This document shows positions 53,093-61,081 of a stretch of DNA of 64,000 nt, one piece after another. Source of the stretch: Helicobacter colisuis. Lineage in GTDB: Bacteria; Campylobacterota; Campylobacteria; Campylobacterales; Helicobacteraceae. The first letter of the stretch is position 1; each line of letters opens with the position of its first letter. The position numbers and the translations under genes are program-made. The notes beneath the pieces were generated by a model. It made no database searches. It was not told the DNA's origin and was given only the letters and a program-made list of their open reading frames with translations. Location: NCBI RefSeq assembly GCF_023646285.1, contig NZ_JAMOKX010000002.1, positions 1 to 64,000 of the forward strand. The letters run 5' to 3'.

Positions 53093-54061
53093 TTATGTAT
53101 TTTTCTTTAAGATCCCTTTTGTTTGTTCTAAGATAAATTTTGCAAAATCCTCACTATCATTGAGACATTTGGAGACTCGGTAGTCTAAAATGCCTATTTT
53201 CTCTGCTTCTTGTTTGTGTTGAATAGAGAGTTCAAAATCTGTCTCTGAATTATCAAGGCTAAAAGCAATAGGATAGATGATGAGTTTTTTCCCTTTGTAA
53301 TTTTTCAAGCAATCTCCCAAGCTTGGCTCTAGCCATTTAACAGGTCCTAATTTAGATTGATAGGCAACTTGGACACTTGCAAACTCTAATCCTACTTTAG
53401 GTAGCATTTCTTTTAGTGTATCCACATTAGCTAGAATCTCTTTTTGATAAGGGTCGCCATTATCAATATTTTTTTGCGGAAGTGAGTGAGCAGAAAAAAT
53501 AAGATGAAATGCTTTGGAATCTTCATCACCTAGAGTCTCTTTAATGCGATTTAAAATAGCTTTGTTATAGCTTTGATTATCAAAATAGTGCTTAATAAAA
53601 TGCACTTTGGGCTGGTAATTAAGAGCTTTAAGAGCTTTTAGAAAATCATCATAAGAGCTTTGCGCGGTAGTATAACTAAAATGTGGATAAAGGCTAAAAA
53701 GCACCACTTCTTGTATATTTTTGCTTTGTAATTCTTTGGCAACAAGATTGGCAAAGGGTGGTGTGTAGCGCATTGCATAAGTGTAAAAGTAGCTATTATC
53801 TAGGATTTCTAGCTTTTGACAGAGTTTGAAAGTGTGCTCGACTAAAGGAGATTTATTGCCAATTTTTCTGTAGTTGTTTTTGGATTCTTCAAGGCGCCTA
53901 TAGGTAATAAAACTCGCTACCATAGAGCGAAAAAAATTGCTTTTAATAGGTAAAATATAAGGATCATTAAACATATTTTTTAGAAAAACTTCAACTTCAC
54001 CTAAAGAATTAGGACCGCCCATATTAAGAAGCACAACGGCTATATTTTTTGCATTTTGCAT
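53093..54061 (-). CDS. hemH: Ferrochelatase
   Basis: Inserts iron into protoporphyrin IX, last step of heme synthesis, 322 residues. The N-terminus is VVLLNMGGPNSLGEVEVFLKNMFNDPYI; the catalytic His is in LIFSAHSLPQKNIDNGDPY; VQVAYQSKLGPVKWLEP and the C-terminal PIAFSLDNSETDFELSIQH are all typical of the family. Its stop codon region overlaps the next gene's start by one base (54061). Heme made here would supply the ccsBA system two genes away. Confidence 0.96.
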   Translation of the reverse strand: MQNAKNIAVVLLNMGGPNSLGEVEVFLKNMFNDPYILPIKSNFFRSMVASFITYRRLEESKNNYRKIGNKSPLVEHTFKLCQKLEILDNSYFYTYAMRYTPPFANLVAKELQSKNIQEVVLFSLYPHFSYTTAQSSYDDFLKALKALNYQPKVHFIKHYFDNQSYNKAILNRIKETLGDEDSKAFHLIFSAHSLPQKNIDNGDPYQKEILANVDTLKEMLPKVGLEFASVQVAYQSKLGPVKWLEPSLGDCLKNYKGKKLIIYPIAFSLDNSETDFELSIQHKQEAEKIGILDYRVSKCLNDSEDFAKFILEQTKGILKKNT

Positions 54062-55368
54062 TAATTTACCTTTTTTGCATTAATCATTCCGCAGAAATTT
54101 TTACCTTCATAAATCTCGATTCTATAGACTTTACCTTTTTTATCTAGTGAGAAGTTTTGATTTATATCTGTGGAGGTTAAAAATATTTCTTCTTCGCTTA
54201 CCACACCATTTTTGGAATAACCAATCACATTAACTCTAGCTTTTGGGTTTTTTTTGATTAAAAATCCCTCTTGGAATTCTAGAGTTTTTCCAAAATTGAC
54301 TTTTTTGGTAATACTTTTATCAATCTCTATTTCCATACTTTCAATGCTACATTGCATAGAAAAATACTCAGGCTTTAAAAAAGAGATTTTTTGGTGTCCG
54401 ATATAGACTTCATAGCCATTTTTGACTTTTTTAATTCTCCCTAGTGGATGAGTAAAAGTGAATTGATTATCTTTTTTAAGTAAGGGGATAAAATTAAGTG
54501 TGTTTTTGATTTCGCTTAATTCAAGGGTGATATTGTTATTAATATTAAGAGTCTTGTAGTCTTTTACTTTATTTTCCACACCCTTTAGATCTAGAGTAAA
54601 ATTGCGTGTATATTCTATGCCTAAGATTTGCATTAAAGCTTCAATGGAGTTTAATTGATAAAGGGTTTTGAGTGGAAGTTCTTTGATATTTTTGCTAGTT
54701 TCTATGGCAAGAGCAGGTTTTAAGTGAGTAATGGCATAATAAGTTAGAGAGTTTTGCTGTTCTTCATCTTTGAAGCGAGTTTCAGTGTTTCTTACTCCAA
54801 AAGTGTGAAAATCATAATGTAATTCTTTGTTGAGTTTGGTTTCAATTTCTTTGGCTATTTCATCAAGATTTCCAAAAGGAATATTATCAAGCATCTTTTG
54901 ATCGATAACATAAGTTTGTCCCCACGCCTTTGGATTAAAGATTGAATTTTCCCATTTTTCTCGGTAAAATCCGTGTCCATCGTGAAGGTTAATTACAAAA
55001 TTTACTTTAGGACTAGTGATAATCTCTTTGATACTAGCAACATTGTCAAAATCAGGATCATTAGGTGCAATATGGGCAAATTTACGATTCATATCCTTGT
55101 AGATTCCGCGCTTAAAGGCTAAAATACTATCAGGATTGAGATTGGGCACAACCAAAACATTGCCTTTTAGAATATGATAAGAATCTGCCAAAATACTAGG
55201 CGCAAAATATCCGCCAGGCTCATCCCCATGAATACCGCCAATGACAAGCAAAGTTGATCCATCGTTATCGCCTTTGAGTTCATAGAGATTAAAAGGAGTA
55301 TTTTTGGCGTTTATAAAATTTAAGCCAAAAAGAAAAAGGATAAAGATTTTAAAGAAAAATAATTTCAC
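54061..55368 (-). CDS. csd4: Peptidoglycan DL-carboxypeptidase, Csd4/Pgp1-like
   Basis: A 435-residue periplasmic M14-type carboxypeptidase; the family trims muropeptide tripeptides to dipeptides and is required for helical cell shape. The signal peptide spans about residues 1-21. Zinc ligands are His47 and Glu50 (GGIHGDEPGG) and His129 (NLHDGHGF), and the catalytic Glu is Glu223 (LAIETSKN). The numbering matches H. pylori Csd4 shifted by one, but Csd4 uses an atypical Gln where this protein has the classical His. Two C-terminal beta domains follow. The gene overlaps hemH by one base, unlike in H. pylori as I recall. Helical or curved cells are implied. Confidence 0.88.
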   Translation of the reverse strand: MKLFFFKIFILFLFGLNFINAKNTPFNLYELKGDNDGSTLLVIGGIHGDEPGGYFAPSILADSYHILKGNVLVVPNLNPDSILAFKRGIYKDMNRKFAHIAPNDPDFDNVASIKEIITSPKVNFVINLHDGHGFYREKWENSIFNPKAWGQTYVIDQKMLDNIPFGNLDEIAKEIETKLNKELHYDFHTFGVRNTETRFKDEEQQNSLTYYAITHLKPALAIETSKNIKELPLKTLYQLNSIEALMQILGIEYTRNFTLDLKGVENKVKDYKTLNINNNITLELSEIKNTLNFIPLLKKDNQFTFTHPLGRIKKVKNGYEVYIGHQKISFLKPEYFSMQCSIESMEIEIDKSITKKVNFGKTLEFQEGFLIKKNPKARVNVIGYSKNGVVSEEEIFLTSTDINQNFSLDKKGKVYRIEIYEGKNFCGMINAKKVN

Positions 55369-55384
55369 AAAATTCCCTTCAGTG

Positions 55385-56392
55385 TCATCTTAATATAAAG
55401 TAAGCCATTTCTAAAATACGATGAGAATATCCCCACTCATTATCATACCAAACCATAACCTTTGCCATATCCTCTAGAACAAAAGTTAAATCCAAAGCCA
55501 CAACTCCACTTAAGGGGCAATTGACAAAATCTTGAGAAACACCATAAGATTCATCAACGCCCAAGATTCCCCTTAAATGACCAAGTGCAGCTTGTTTAAA
55601 AAGAGTGTTAATGGATTCTTGAGTGGCATTTTTTAGGAGATTAACATTGAGATCAACCATAGAAACATCAGCTACAGGGACACGCACACTATGTCCGTGG
55701 AGCTTATTTTTCATCTGGGGCAAGACTAAATGCAAGGCTTTTGCTGCTCCAGTTGTCGTGGGTATGATGTTAATTCCAGCAGCTCTTGATCGCCTAAAAT
55801 CACCCTTTCTATGCACAGAATCAATGAGATTTTGATCATTTGTGTAGCTGTGAATGGTGGTTAAAATTCCATTTTTAACGCCAAAGTTTTCATCTAATAG
55901 TTTGATAACAGGGGCTAATGCGTTAGTTGTGCAGCTTGCATTAGAGATAATTTTTTCTCCCTTATAATCTTGATGATTGACACCAAGAACAAAAGTTTTT
56001 GTAGAATCTTTTGCAGGAGCTGATAAAATCACGCGTTTAGCTCCCTTTTGCAAATGGCATTCAACAAGGTCGCTTTCTAAAAATAATCCACTTGCTTCAA
56101 TAACAATATCAGCTCCGCAAATATCAATTTCTTGCGGAGTTTTTGCATTGCTAAAGGGGATTTCTATACCATTAAAAACAAAACGATTAGTTTGTGAATT
56201 ATAAGAATCTAAAGTGATGGTGTGAGTTTGATGGACAGAATCATGCACAAAAAGATAAGCAAGCATTTGAGAATCAGCAAGATCATTAATGCCAACAATT
56301 TCAATTTTATCCTGCATTTCGCATAGCGCAACGCGTGCAATGCAGCGTCCGATTCTGCCAAATCCGTTTAAAAAAACTTTAACTTTTTCCAT
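55385..56392 (-). CDS. gapA: Glyceraldehyde-3-phosphate dehydrogenase, type I
   Basis: A 335-residue NAD(P)-dependent enzyme. The Rossmann motif is VFLNGFGRIGRCIAR, the active-site Cys is in KIISNASCTTNALAPVIKLLD and the phosphate-binding part is RAAGINIIPTTTGAAKALHLVLP. The C-terminal VWYDNEWGYSHRI is intact. The ATG at 56390-56392 (MEKVKV) has GGTGG 5 bases upstream. An in-frame TTG at 56407 would add 5 residues and overlaps that site. It may serve gluconeogenesis, as Helicobacter and Campylobacter glycolysis is incomplete. Confidence 0.96.
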   Translation of the reverse strand: MEKVKVFLNGFGRIGRCIARVALCEMQDKIEIVGINDLADSQMLAYLFVHDSVHQTHTITLDSYNSQTNRFVFNGIEIPFSNAKTPQEIDICGADIVIEASGLFLESDLVECHLQKGAKRVILSAPAKDSTKTFVLGVNHQDYKGEKIISNASCTTNALAPVIKLLDENFGVKNGILTTIHSYTNDQNLIDSVHRKGDFRRSRAAGINIIPTTTGAAKALHLVLPQMKNKLHGHSVRVPVADVSMVDLNVNLLKNATQESINTLFKQAALGHLRGILGVDESYGVSQDFVNCPLSGVVALDLTFVLEDMAKVMVWYDNEWGYSHRILEMAYFILR

Positions 56393-56476
56393 TAATTCCA
56401 CCAACAAGCGCTTTTAAAAGCGCAATTGTAACATAAAAAAATAAAGAATTAAGATTTATTTTTCGCTAAATTAGGG

Positions 56477-56482
56477 TATAAT
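56477..56482 (+). promoter_or_regulatory. Probable -10 box of the BI-1/ThiD2-like pair
   Basis: GGGTATAATGTG holds a perfect TATAAT 41 bases before the ATG of the BI-1 family gene. Confidence 0.5.
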
Positions 56483-56522
56483 GTGATTTCTAAAATATTT
56501 ATAAAAAAATAAAGGAAATGAA

Positions 56523-57230
56523 ATGTCATTGTATGATAGAAAGCCAATGAATAACTATGGGCAGTATACAGAAAGTAGCTTTGCGCAAAGTGATATGGCA
56601 TTGGTTAGCTTTGTAAAACAGACTTATCAGCTTTTTGCAGGTTCGCTTTTAGCAGCAACTATTGGTGCTTATATTGGTATTAGCACTTTAGGTGGTGTGG
56701 TAGCGCAGTATTACATTGGATTTGTAATTTTAGAGCTTGCATTGCTTGTTGGATTGTTTTTTACCAAAGCAAAACCGGGCATTAATCTTTTGATGCTTTT
56801 TGCTTTTACTTTCGTGAGTGGTTTGACATTAACTCCAATTCTTAGCAGAGTGCTTGGAATGCCTGGTGGAGCTTCTATTGTAGCACAGGCGTTTTTATTG
56901 ACAACAGCGATTTTTGGCGTAATGAGTATTTTTGCACTTCGCACTAAAAAAGATTTAGCGAGTATGGGCAAGATTCTGTTTATTGCTTTGATTGTTGTTG
57001 TGATTGGCTCACTTATCAATCTTTTTTTGGGAAGTCCGATTTTGCAAGTTGCAATTGCAGGGGTAAGCGCAATTTTATTTAGTATTTTCATTGCCTATGA
57101 TACACAAAATATCGTAAGAGGACTTTATGATAGCCCCGTTACGGCAGCAGTAAGCCTTTATTTAGATTTTTTAAATCTCTTTGTGTCCTTGTTGCAATTG
57201 CTTGGAATCTTTGGATCTAGAGAGGAATAA
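56523..57230 (+). CDS. Bax inhibitor-1/YccA family membrane protein
   Basis: A 235-residue inner-membrane protein with about seven helices. The N-terminal cytoplasmic part (residues 1-30) is hydrophilic, then FVKQTYQLFAGSLLAATIGAYIG, FVSGLTLTPI (family loop) and FIAYDTQNIVRG (the conserved Asp cluster near the last helix) are seen. The family comprises pH-sensing calcium-leak channels and modulators of FtsH (YccA). The exact role is unknown. It is 5 bases ahead of the ThiD2-like gene. Confidence 0.9.
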   Translation: MSLYDRKPMNNYGQYTESSFAQSDMALVSFVKQTYQLFAGSLLAATIGAYIGISTLGGVVAQYYIGFVILELALLVGLFFTKAKPGINLLMLFAFTFVSGLTLTPILSRVLGMPGGASIVAQAFLLTTAIFGVMSIFALRTKKDLASMGKILFIALIVVVIGSLINLFLGSPILQVAIAGVSAILFSIFIAYDTQNIVRGLYDSPVTAAVSLYLDFLNLFVSLLQLLGIFGSREE

Positions 57231-57235
57231 GAGCT

Positions 57236-57646
57236 TTGAATCAACTCTCTGATTCAGAGTTAAGAATACTTGATGCCAATCTTAATCGTTTAAGAGAAGG
57301 TATTAGAGTAGTTGAAGACATTTTGCGCTATAGCTTTAATGAAAAAGCTTTGGCGCTCAAACTAAAAGATCTTCGCCATTCTTGCAGATTAAAAAATTTT
57401 CATTCTTTGTTGAATTCAAGAGATTCTCAAAATGATGTTTTAAAAACTTCTATACCACAAGAACAAATACGAAAAGGTTTGAAAGATATTGTGATTGCTA
57501 ATTTTAAGCGCACTCAAGAATCAGCGCGAGTTTTAGAAGAGATTCTTAAGCTTCAAAAAATTGAAGAAAGTGAGCAATTTAAAAATATCCGTTACGCTCT
57601 TTATGTTTTGGAAAAAGAAATCTTTAATGCTTTGTTTATGAATTAG
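57236..57646 (+). CDS. Free-standing ThiD2-like domain protein
   Basis: A 136-residue helical protein resembling the N-terminal domain found fused to some bacterial thiamine-phosphate synthases: RILDANLNRLREGIRVVEDILRYSFN, LKDLRHSCRLKN and ANFKRTQESARVLEEILKL are the characteristic blocks. In fused proteins this domain is thought to act on the pyrimidine phosphate before ThiE. Here it is not attached to a ThiE domain and no thi gene is nearby. The start is TTG at 57236 with AGAGGA 9 bases upstream. Its 3' end overlaps the convergent EamA gene by 11 bases. Confidence 0.78.
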   Translation: MNQLSDSELRILDANLNRLREGIRVVEDILRYSFNEKALALKLKDLRHSCRLKNFHSLLNSRDSQNDVLKTSIPQEQIRKGLKDIVIANFKRTQESARVLEEILKLQKIEESEQFKNIRYALYVLEKEIFNALFMN

Positions 57647-58565
57647 ATTTCTTTCTTTTATTGCTTAAAGCAGCCAAGATTCCACCACAAGCAATTAATG
57701 CCATTCCTGAAATAACAAGGGCATTAGGAATCTGATCGCCCAAAATGATCCCCGCTAAAGTCGCCATAAAAATCGTAACATAGCTAATTGCTCCAATAAT
57801 GGGTGGATTTCCTAGCATATAGGCTTTTGTAAGGTAGATTTGCGCATAAGTTGAGACAACTCCAAGTCCAAGGACTAAAATCCATTCATAAAAAGTAGGC
57901 ATAACAAAAGGCATAAATAAAGAGATAGGGTAGTTTTCATAAGGAACAAGCTGTGTTAAAAGGGGAAGAAGTGAGCCAAAAAATCCTAATGAACCAATAA
58001 TGATTCTAGGATCATAATTTTTGGCTAACTCTGCCACTGAGAGATAGGCTAAAGCAGCGGCTACCCCACTATAGATTCCTATGCTTAATCCCCAAAAGCT
58101 TAAATGGAGATTTTGAGGATTGGAGATGAGTAAGATTCCACTAAAGCCAAGAAAAATAGCAATCCAGACTTTAAAAGAGACTTTTTGGCGGATAAAAAAT
58201 ACACTAAAAAGAGCCAAAAAGATAGGCGAGGTGTAAGAAAAGGCAAAGGCGATTCCAAGGGGCATCACAGACATATTATAAAAATATGCTATCATCGCAC
58301 TTCCACCAGCAAAACCACGAAAAATCAAAATAAATGGTCTGCCACCTTGTGGCGTTTTTGGGGGTTTGAGTGCTAGAGCAATGAGAACCCAAACAAGCCC
58401 AAAGAAATTTCTAGCAAAAGCAACTTCAATGGCAGGTAGATTTGGCGTTAAGACTTTAACAAACATTCCCATAAAAGTAAAAAGCAAGGCAGCAATAAGC
58501 ATAGCTATAATAGCTTGTTTGTTTTGATACATTTTTATTCTTTTTTTGAAGTTTTGCTGAATCAT
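57636..58565 (-). CDS. EamA/DMT-family transporter
   Basis: A 309-residue inner-membrane protein with ten predicted helices in two EamA repeats (for example LLFTFMGMFVKVL and AAALAYLSVAELAKNYDP; the second ends LVISGMALIACGGILAAL). The family carries amino acids, nucleosides and other metabolites. The substrate is unknown. The ATG at 58563-58565 is used, but an inner ATG at 58530-58532 (MYQNKQ) directly before the first helix is equally plausible; both ribosome sites are weak. Confidence 0.88.
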   Translation of the reverse strand: MIQQNFKKRIKMYQNKQAIIAMLIAALLFTFMGMFVKVLTPNLPAIEVAFARNFFGLVWVLIALALKPPKTPQGGRPFILIFRGFAGGSAMIAYFYNMSVMPLGIAFAFSYTSPIFLALFSVFFIRQKVSFKVWIAIFLGFSGILLISNPQNLHLSFWGLSIGIYSGVAAALAYLSVAELAKNYDPRIIIGSLGFFGSLLPLLTQLVPYENYPISLFMPFVMPTFYEWILVLGLGVVSTYAQIYLTKAYMLGNPPIIGAISYVTIFMATLAGIILGDQIPNALVISGMALIACGGILAALSNKRKKSNS

Positions 58566-58590
58566 ACTCTTTTTAGTCTTATGGTTTAAT

Positions 58591-58620
58591 TTGACAAAAG
58601 AGGCGCTTAATAGGTAAAAT
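58591..58620 (+). promoter_or_regulatory. Probable sigma-70 promoter of der
   Basis: TTGACA (58591-58596) and TAAAAT (58615-58620), 18 bases apart, precede the der ATG by 21 bases. A clear -35 box is unusual for this group. Confidence 0.55.
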
Positions 58621-58641
58621 TTGCTTTTTTAAAGGGCTTTT

Positions 58642-60039
58642 ATGGATAAAATTTATGGAACTATTGCGATTATGGGGCGACCTAATGCGGGGAAAAGCTC
58701 ACTTTTTAATCGTTTTTGTAAATCAAGAATTGCTATTACCTCTGAGATTGCTGGGACAACAAGAGATGTAAAAAAGGCTAATGTTACTTTAAAGGACACT
58801 CCCTTTTTGCTACTAGATACAGGTGGGCTTGATGAGAGTGATTCTTTGTTTGTGCAGGTTACAAAACATTCGCATAGCGCTGGAGAGAGTGCGGATTTGA
58901 TTTTGTATGTTGTTGATGGCAAAATGCCCCCAAATCCTTTGGATAAAAAAATCTTTTATGCCTTGCAAAAGAAAAATTCCAATATTTTTTTGGTGGTCAA
59001 TAAAATCGACAATGACAAGGAGCAAAGTAACGCTTGGGAATTTAGTGAATTTGGTGCTTGTCATACATTTTTTGTGTCAGTATCCCACAATCGTGGAATT
59101 GGAAAATTAGAAGATAGTATTGTTAGGTTGCTAAAAAAAGATTCGCTCACACAGCTTTTTAATGTAGATGAAGAAGAAACATTGGAAGAGTTTTTGGAAG
59201 CTTCTGTGGCACAGGAAACAGAAGAAGTTATTAATATAGGGATTATAGGCAGAGTAAATGTGGGCAAAAGCTCACTTTTGAATGCACTTTTAGGGCAAGA
59301 GCGATCGGTGGTTTCTAGTAAGGCAGGGACAACGATTGATCCTGTTGATGAAATGGGTGAGATTGAAGGCAGAAAAGTAAATTTTGTGGATACAGCGGGT
59401 ATTAGACGCCGAGGAAAAATTGAAGGATTGGAGAAATTTGCGCTTAATCGCACTAGAGAAATTTTAAAAAGATCAGATATTGCAGTTTTAGTTTTAGATG
59501 CTTCAAGTCCTTTTGTGGAGTTAGATGAAAAAATTGCTGGTTTGATTGATGAATTTAAGCTTGGCGTTATTGTGGTATTAAATAAATGGGACATTGCTCA
59601 CAAAGACTACAAGGGGATTATGGAAGATTTTAGATTGCGCTTTAAGTTTTTGGATTATGCGCCTATTTTAACCATTTCAGCAAAAAATGGACGCCATATT
59701 CAAAAATTAGAGCAAGAGATTTTGAAGGTTTATGAGCATTTTTCTTATCGTATCCCGACGGCTAAGCTTAATGAAATAATTAAGGAAGCCACGATGCGAC
59801 ATCCTATTCCAAGTGATAGGGGTAAGATTGTCAAGGTTTATTATGTGACACAATTTGAGACAAAGCCACCTCAAATTGCCTTGATTATGAATCGCCCTAA
59901 TAGTTTGCATTTTAGCTACAAGCGTTATTTGGTTAATTTTTTGCAAGAAAGGTTTGATTTTAGCGGAATACGCATTATTTTTATTGCGAGAGGAAAAAAT
60001 GCTTTTGAGGAAACAAAACAAAAGAATTTTGAGGAATAA
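58642..60039 (+). CDS. der: Ribosome biogenesis GTPase Der (EngA)
   Basis: Double-GTPase for assembly of the 50S subunit, 465 residues. The first G domain has GRPNAGKSSLFNR (about residues 12-24), DTGGL and NKID. The second has GRVNVGKSSLLNALLG (about 202-217), DTAGIRRRGKI and NKWD. The C-terminal KH-like domain contains RIPTAKLNEIIKEATMRHPIPSDRGKIVKVYYVTQ. Complete and apparently monocistronic. Confidence 0.97.
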   Translation: MDKIYGTIAIMGRPNAGKSSLFNRFCKSRIAITSEIAGTTRDVKKANVTLKDTPFLLLDTGGLDESDSLFVQVTKHSHSAGESADLILYVVDGKMPPNPLDKKIFYALQKKNSNIFLVVNKIDNDKEQSNAWEFSEFGACHTFFVSVSHNRGIGKLEDSIVRLLKKDSLTQLFNVDEEETLEEFLEASVAQETEEVINIGIIGRVNVGKSSLLNALLGQERSVVSSKAGTTIDPVDEMGEIEGRKVNFVDTAGIRRRGKIEGLEKFALNRTREILKRSDIAVLVLDASSPFVELDEKIAGLIDEFKLGVIVVLNKWDIAHKDYKGIMEDFRLRFKFLDYAPILTISAKNGRHIQKLEQEILKVYEHFSYRIPTAKLNEIIKEATMRHPIPSDRGKIVKVYYVTQFETKPPQIALIMNRPNSLHFSYKRYLVNFLQERFDFSGIRIIFIARGKNAFEETKQKNFEE

Positions 60040-60087
60040 TTTATAGGTTTAGAATCTAAAAATGGAACGACTGAGTTTTAACTAATA

Positions 60088-60124
60088 TCTATAAACACTT
60101 ATTTTAAGTATTTATAGATTTTTT
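60088..60124 (+). terminator. Rho-independent terminator of der
   Basis: TCTATAAACACTT pairs with AAGTATTTATAGA (13 positions, one mismatch) around an ATTTT loop and is followed by six T. It lies 49 bases after the der stop. Confidence 0.8.
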
Positions 60125-60245
60125 AAAGAAACTTAAAAGAATCCTATTTATAAAAACAAAATTTCATCAATGCTAATCAAGGTTATAAAAAATTCTTTTT
60201 ATATTTGTTTGTATAAATCAAAATTAATTGCTTTGCGAGAGAGAT

Positions 60246-60569
60246 TCACCACCAAACACCTTCATTTCGTGCTTTACTTTTGGCAATTAAATCAATATCC
60301 CCTTCTCTCTCACTAAGCCAAGTCCATTCCTTTACATTAAGAGTGAACCAATCACATTCAAGTAAATTACAATGAGTAAACATTCCCAAACAACCCAAAT
60401 CATACTTATTTCCCTTGCAATGATAAGTTTCTTTGTCGATTTTTATCATTCCTGATTCTTTGGCATATTCATCTATCCTTTTATACATATCTTCTAAATT
60501 ATATTTGCCTTCTTTTAAAATCTTTTCTTCATCTAAAACTATTCTTGTGCCTAAAAGTGGGTATGCCAT
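60246..60569 (-). CDS. Hypothetical cysteine-containing protein of 107 residues
   Basis: I do not recognise a function. The ATG at 60567-60569 (MAYPLL) has AAAGGAT 4 bases upstream; an in-frame extension to 60599 would swallow that site. The protein is soluble, acidic, with four or five cysteines in YHCKGNKYDLGCLGMFTHCN and LLECDWF, and an aromatic C-terminus ending RNEGVWW. It lies at the left border of the mobile-element remnants and may be cargo of that element. Confidence 0.6.
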   Translation of the reverse strand: MAYPLLGTRIVLDEEKILKEGKYNLEDMYKRIDEYAKESGMIKIDKETYHCKGNKYDLGCLGMFTHCNLLECDWFTLNVKEWTWLSEREGDIDLIAKSKARNEGVWW

Positions 60570-60599
60570 TTTTATCCTTTCATGCATTATTAATTCCAA

Positions 60600-60896
60600 T
60601 TATAGAAAATAAAATCTATTTTTCTAATATAATTTAAGTGATAGGTAGGATTGAATTTGCAAAAATTAAAAATTTGGTATTTAGCTTTTTATATTTTTCT
60701 TTCTTTTTTAAATTTATTTTATAGTATAATATTTTTGTTGTGATGATAAGAAATTAAGTTTTATATATTGCTTACGGAATTAGTTGGAGAATTTAGTAAA
60801 AAATTCGGTATTAATTCTTATGAAAATAATGCGGTTAATAAAAGGTAAGTATTATTTTGAAATCTGATTTTAGCCTAGGAATACAAAGGGTTTAAA
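60600..60896. other. AT-rich gap with a possible 30-codon hydrophobic ORF
   Basis: No certain gene. TATAAT at 60628-60633 is followed by a TTG at 60651 opening a 30-codon frame ending at 60743 that encodes almost only one hydrophobic helix (KIWYLAFYIFLSFLNLFYSI). At 60750-60850 a second open stretch (LVGEFSKKFGINSYENNAVN) looks like the 3' end of a lost gene. Confidence 0.35.
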
Positions 60897-61070
60897 ATGG
60901 ACAAGGGAATGAAGATTCTTGAACTTTATGGTGAGTTAGCAAAACTCTTACAAGATGAAGAATTAGTGAAAAATTTAAAAGAGCTTTATAAAAAACATCC
61001 TGAAAAATTTGATAATTTCAAAAAGGTTTCTGATTTTATAAAAGTTTTTGACACGCAAAATAAAAGGTAA
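60897..61070 (+). CDS. Small helical hypothetical protein, 57 residues
   Basis: ATG at 60897 with AAAGGG 6 bases upstream, stop TAA at 61068-61070. The product (MDKGMKILELYGELAKLLQD at the start, KHPEKFDNFKKVSDFIKVF later) is charged and predicted all-helical. No known family. It lies 52 bases before the dual-frame region of the element. Confidence 0.55.
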   Translation: MDKGMKILELYGELAKLLQDEELVKNLKELYKKHPEKFDNFKKVSDFIKVFDTQNKR

Positions 61071-61081
61071 AATTTTTTTGA

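Noticed and set aside
59061-59594. 177-codon minus-strand frame
   Set aside because: It is antisense to the second GTPase domain of der and lacks a ribosome site.
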